Source: an uncultured Burkholderiales bacterium
GTDB lineage: Bacteria; Pseudomonadota; Gammaproteobacteria; Burkholderiales; Burkholderiaceae_E
Direction: 5' to 3'
DNA: 7,589 nucleotides
NCBI GenBank assembly: GCA_903898725.1
Contig: CAIUGQ010000270.1
Location: forward strand, 1-7,589
Made by a program: the position numbers and the translations under genes
Shown here: positions 5,158 through 7,589 of the stretch, piece after piece
Numbering within the stretch: the first letter of the stretch is position 1
Layout of the letters: each line of letters starts with the position of its first letter
The notes under the pieces: generated by a model
Seen by the model: the letters and a program-made list of their open reading frames with translations, nothing else
Databases searched by the model: none
Told to the model about the DNA's origin: nothing

Positions 5158-6408
5158 TCACGCGGTCGGCAGGCGCGCCGCGACGGCGGCGTCGGCCGGG
5201 GCGGACGCGGCCTCGGCGATCACGGTCGACAGGGCCTGCTCGAAGCGCGCGACCACCGCGTCCCAGCCGTGGGAGGCGGACACCACGCGGGCGGCCGAGC
5301 CCAGCCGGTGCCGGCGCGCCGCATCGTGGGCGAGCGCGAGGGCGGCCGCCACGAAGCCGTCGCGGTCGCCGCGCGGCACCAGCAGGCCGCTGTGGTCGTG
5401 CCGGATGAGCTGCGAGGCCGCCGCGTAGTCGAAGGCGACGACCGGCAGGCCGCTCGCCAGCGCCTCGGCGGTCACGTTGCCGAAGGTCTCGGTCAGGCTC
5501 GCGAACAGGAACAGGTCGGCCGAGGCGTAGTGCGCGGCGAGGTCCTCGCCGCGGCGCTGGCCGGCGAACAGCGCCTCGGGCCAGCGGGCCTGCAGCTCGG
5601 CACGCGACGGACCGTCGCCGACCAGCAGCAGTCGCGCGCCGGGCACGGCGGCCCGGATCGCCTCGAAGGCGAGCTCGACGGTGGCCAGGTTCTTCTCGGG
5701 TGCGATGCGTCCGACGCAGGCCACGACGAGGTCGTCCGGCCCCGCGCCCCACGCGGCGCGCAGCGCGTCGCTGCGGCGCTCGGGCGTGAACAGCAGGCGG
5801 TCGACGCCGCGCGACACCACCCGCACCCGTCGGAATCCGACCGTCTCGAGCTCGCGGCGCAGCGCCTCGGTGGGCACCAGCGTGCAGCCGGCGCGGTTGT
5901 GGAACTTGCGCAGGTACGAGGCGATCGGCGCCCGCAGCCAGCCCACGCCGTAGTGGTCGCTGTAGCTGTGGAAGTTCGTGCGGAAGTCGGTGGCGACCGG
6001 CAGCCGCAGATGGGTGGCCGCCAGCAGCGCCGACCAGCCGAGCGGGCCCTCGGTGGCGATGTGCACCACGTCGGGCCGCTGCGTGGACCACAGCCGCGAC
6101 AGGCGGCGCCGTGCCGGCACGCCGAGCTTGAGGTGGGGGTAGCGCGGGATCGGCACGCCGCGGGTGAGCACCTCGCCGAAGCCCTGCCGGTCGACGCCAA
6201 GGCCGGGCCCGTCGGCGTCCTGCCGGGGCCGGACGAGCTGGATGTCGTGGCCGCGATCGCGCAGGCCGCCGACCATCCGCGCCAGCGTGATCGCCACGCC
6301 GTTGACCTCCGGCGGCCAGGTCTCGGTGACGACGGCGACCCGCATCGGTCGGGAGGATCGGGCAAACCGCTCGATCACGATGTCCGGGTGTTCGGCCTCG
6401 ACGCTCAT
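5158..6408 (-). CDS. GT4-family glycosyltransferase (GT-B fold), 416 aa
   Basis: This is a retaining glycosyltransferase of the GT4 type, resembling MgtA-like alpha-mannosyltransferases that act on lipid acceptors at the inner membrane face. The N-terminal Rossmann half starts at MRVAVVTETWPPEVNG (22-37), where ETWPPxxNG is the family's acceptor-side loop, and carries HIATEGPLG (116-124). The C-terminal donor-binding half has GRIAPEKN (233-240), with R234 and K239 expected to contact the nucleotide phosphates, and VGDGPSRAEL (263-272). The E-x7-E motif is E307 and E315 (ETFGNVTAE). No transmembrane segment is seen. The start is uncertain: the ATG at 6408 adds 21 residues of unusual sequence, while the ATG at 6345 gives the family-typical N-terminus. 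Neither has a clear ribosome site. Sugar donor and acceptor are not determinable. It is divergent from the membrane-protein gene. Confidence 0.9.
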   Translation of the reverse strand: MSVEAEHPDIVIERFARSSRPMRVAVVTETWPPEVNGVAITLARMVGGLRDRGHDIQLVRPRQDADGPGLGVDRQGFGEVLTRGVPIPRYPHLKLGVPARRRLSRLWSTQRPDVVHIATEGPLGWSALLAATHLRLPVATDFRTNFHSYSDHYGVGWLRAPIASYLRKFHNRAGCTLVPTEALRRELETVGFRRVRVVSRGVDRLLFTPERRSDALRAAWGAGPDDLVVACVGRIAPEKNLATVELAFEAIRAAVPGARLLLVGDGPSRAELQARWPEALFAGQRRGEDLAAHYASADLFLFASLTETFGNVTAEALASGLPVVAFDYAAASQLIRHDHSGLLVPRGDRDGFVAAALALAHDAARRHRLGSAARVVSASHGWDAVVARFEQALSTVIAEAASAPADAAVAARLPTA

Positions 6409-6444
6409 GGCAGGTCAGCATGCGCCCGCTGCACGACGAATCGA

Positions 6445-6519
6445 TGACGGTCGGCCACCGTCACGCTGCGTTCACGGAGCGCGTTCATGCTCCGGTCACG
6501 TGACACGACGACGTCGTCG
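6445..6519. promoter_or_regulatory. Divergent regulatory region with four successive inverted repeats
   Basis: Within the 149-base space between the divergent glycosyltransferase and membrane-protein genes lie four inverted repeats. They are TGACGGT/ACCGTCA (6445-6463, 5-base loop), CGGAGC/GCTCCG (6475-6494, 8-base loop), the perfect palindrome GTCACGTGAC (6495-6504), and the perfect palindrome CGACGACGTCGTCG (6506-6519). GCGTTCA is also repeated directly at 6468 and 6481. Such density suggests binding sites for one or more dimeric regulators, or structured RNA leaders. No convincing -35/-10 pair was found. Confidence 0.42.
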
Positions 6520-6521
6520 GG

Positions 6522-6546
6522 TCCGAGACCCCGAATCCGAGACCCC
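6522..6546. repeat. Tandem 11-base direct repeat before the membrane-protein start
   Basis: TCCGAGACCCC occurs at 6522-6532 and again at 6536-6546, a 14-base period. The second copy ends directly against an ATG (6547) that begins a 4-codon frame (MRPP, 6547-6561), whose stop overlaps the GTG start of the membrane-protein gene. It could be a regulator site or a small duplication. Confidence 0.5.
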
Positions 6547-6557
6547 ATGAGGCCCCC

Positions 6558-7166
6558 GTGAAGGCACTGTTGCAGGAACTCGAGACCCAGCGCTGGGACG
6601 ACCACCGCTACTACCACCAGAGCCGCATCAACCAGGCGCTGCACTTCGTGAGCGCGCTGTGCTTCATCGCGGCCTACGGGCTGCTGCTGGTGGATCCGGC
6701 GTCCGCGGCGCTGCTCGCCTGGGGCGTGTCGATGACGACCCGTCAGGCCGGTCACTTCTTCTTCGAGCCGCGCGGCTACGACCGCGTCAACGAGGTCACC
6801 GACGCGTACAAGGAAGAAGTGAAGGTCGGCTACAACATCCGGCGCAAGGTGGTGCTGATGAGCGCGTGGGCGGCGATGCCGGTCCTGCTGTGGGTGAGCC
6901 CGTCGCTCCTCGGCACGATCGAGCCGGCGAGCGGCTTCGGCGAGTACCTGCACGACGTCGGCATCGCCTGGTTCGCGCTCGGCGTGGGCGGCGTGGCGCT
7001 GCGGGTGCTGCAGCTGTGGATCGAGCGCGACCTCGTCACCGGCCTGATCTGGGCGCTGAAGATCGTCACCGACCCGTTCCACGACGCGATGCTCTATCGC
7101 GGCGCGCCGCTCGCCCTGCTCCGAGGCGAACTGATCGACCCGATGCCGCACGTGCGGCGGCACTGA
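6558..7166 (+). CDS. Multi-pass membrane protein with Mpo1/DUF962-like histidine pattern, 202 aa
   Basis: Hydrophobic segments at about 27-46, 49-66, 99-118 and 133-154 indicate an inner-membrane protein. The N-terminal half carries H16, H20, N25 and H29 (YHQSRINQALHF), followed by RQAGHFFFEP (62-71) with Q63, H66 and E70. That order of H, N-x3-H and Q-x2-GH-x3-E resembles the Mpo1-like (DUF962) family. Its yeast member is an iron-dependent dioxygenase of 2-hydroxy fatty acids in sphingolipid breakdown. The match is by pattern only, and the C-terminal 100 residues, with the VGYNIRRKVVL loop, are longer than I expect for that family. The GTG start is supported by GAGG five bases upstream (6549-6552). 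The stop lies 7 bases from that of the convergent aminotransferase gene. A related lipid role beside a glycosyltransferase would be plausible but is inference. Confidence 0.75.
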   Translation: MKALLQELETQRWDDHRYYHQSRINQALHFVSALCFIAAYGLLLVDPASAALLAWGVSMTTRQAGHFFFEPRGYDRVNEVTDAYKEEVKVGYNIRRKVVLMSAWAAMPVLLWVSPSLLGTIEPASGFGEYLHDVGIAWFALGVGGVALRVLQLWIERDLVTGLIWALKIVTDPFHDAMLYRGAPLALLRGELIDPMPHVRRH

Positions 7167-7173
7167 GCCGGGT

Positions 7174-7589
7174 TCAGAAGCGCCGGCGCAGCATCTCGGC
7201 GAGCAGGCCGCGGCGGATCGAGCGGTTGGAGGTCTCCGGACCGTCCCACCAGCCGTCGGCCTGCATCGATCGCGCGGCCGCCACGAAGCGCTCGGCCATC
7301 GCCTCGAAGTCGTCGTCGCTCCAGTCGAGACCGAAGATCAGCCGTCCCGTCCCCACCCAGCTCAGGGCCAGGCCATGCTCGCGCAGGTAGAACTGCAGCA
7401 GCCAGTTGTAGCGGGCGGGGCGCGTGTAGGTGACCGTCCAGATCGAGCTGAGGTTCGCGACGCGCACCGGCACGCCCGCCTCGGACAGGCGCGCGTTCAT
7501 CCGCGCGGTGCGCCGGTTCCAGCGCTCGTCGAGGCCGTCGTAGAGCGCGCGGACCTCGGGCCGCTCGAAGCGGTCGAGAAAGGCATTCA
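7174..7589 (-). CDS. Class III aminotransferase, glutamate-1-semialdehyde-like, C-terminal part only
   Basis: The frame stays open to the right edge of the window, so about 138 C-terminal codons are present and the N-terminal bulk, including the PLP lysine, lies outside. The visible part begins NAFLDRFERPEVRALYDGLD and includes RVANLSSIWTVTYT, YNWLLQFYLREHGLALSW and GTGRLIFGLDWSDDDFEAM. These are typical of the small C-terminal domain of fold type I, class III PLP enzymes related to glutamate-1-semialdehyde 2,1-aminomutase. The NLSSIW and LALSWVGTGRLIF segments match a subgroup I associate with Burkholderiales proteins of unassigned substrate, not the tetrapyrrole enzyme HemL itself. The ATG at 7500 is internal, not the start. 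It ends with a basic tail, RRGLLAEMLRRRF. Confidence 0.8.
   Translation of the reverse strand, partial: NAFLDRFERPEVRALYDGLDERWNRRTARMNARLSEAGVPVRVANLSSIWTVTYTRPARYNWLLQFYLREHGLALSWVGTGRLIFGLDWSDDDFEAMAERFVAAARSMQADGWWDGPETSNRSIRRGLLAEMLRRRF

Noticed and set aside
4975..6447. A 490-codon plus-strand open frame opposite the glycosyltransferase gene.
   Set aside because: It lies across the glycosyltransferase coding region and the compound hairpin, has biased composition and no motif; the minus-strand gene has all GT4 motifs.
6405..7163. A 252-codon minus-strand frame opposite the membrane-protein gene.
   Set aside because: It has a charged low-complexity product; the plus-strand frame has clear membrane segments and conserved histidines and a good ribosome site.
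1..7589. Search for mobile elements, CRISPR arrays, tRNA genes, toxin-antitoxin or defence systems.
   Set aside because: None found: no transposase, no regular repeat-spacer array, no cloverleaf. The ribbon-helix-helix protein is followed by an esterase, not a toxin.

Overview
This is a GC-rich stretch of bacterial chromosome that looks like a betaproteobacterium, most likely Burkholderiales. The call rests on very high third-position GC, TGA at all nine visible stop codons, and recognisable neighbours: a ribbon-helix-helix regulator next to a PHB-depolymerase-family esterase, and a form II-like molybdenum hydroxylase set. There are no insertion sequences, CRISPR arrays, tRNA or rRNA genes and no sign of recent transfer. 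Genes are tightly packed. The largest gaps are about 149 bases (6409-6557) and 131 bases (544-674), and both hold regulatory-looking repeats.

Left block (1-1043): on the minus strand a ribbon-helix-helix (CopG-type) regulator is followed after 30 bases by the first 30 codons of a PHB-depolymerase-like esterase, probably as one operon. Its upstream region carries a perfect inverted repeat plus a third half-site, placed between and over a plausible extended -10 promoter, which suggests autorepression. Pointing the other way is a stand-alone response-regulator receiver domain with no output domain.

Central block (1071-5069, minus strand): cupin, then small [2Fe-2S], large molybdopterin and medium FAD subunits of a xanthine-oxidase-family hydroxylase, in transcription order S-L-M. 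The large subunit has the AYRGAGR active-site loop of form II enzymes, not the CO dehydrogenase signature, so its substrate is unknown. The three subunits should form an (SLM)2 enzyme passing electrons from Mo-cofactor through two iron-sulfur clusters to FAD. No maturation genes are visible.

Right block (5158-7589): a GT4-type glycosyltransferase on the minus strand, ending against a strong compound hairpin. It is divergent from a multi-pass membrane protein with an Mpo1/DUF962-like histidine pattern, and the space between them is unusually rich in palindromes and direct repeats. The window ends inside a convergent gene for a class III (glutamate-1-semialdehyde-like) aminotransferase.

Most of the window is ordinary housekeeping or accessory metabolism. 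The best candidates for something worth testing are the regulator-operator arrangement near 546-577 and the repeat-dense divergent promoter region at 6445-6546. No clear novel multi-gene system is seen.
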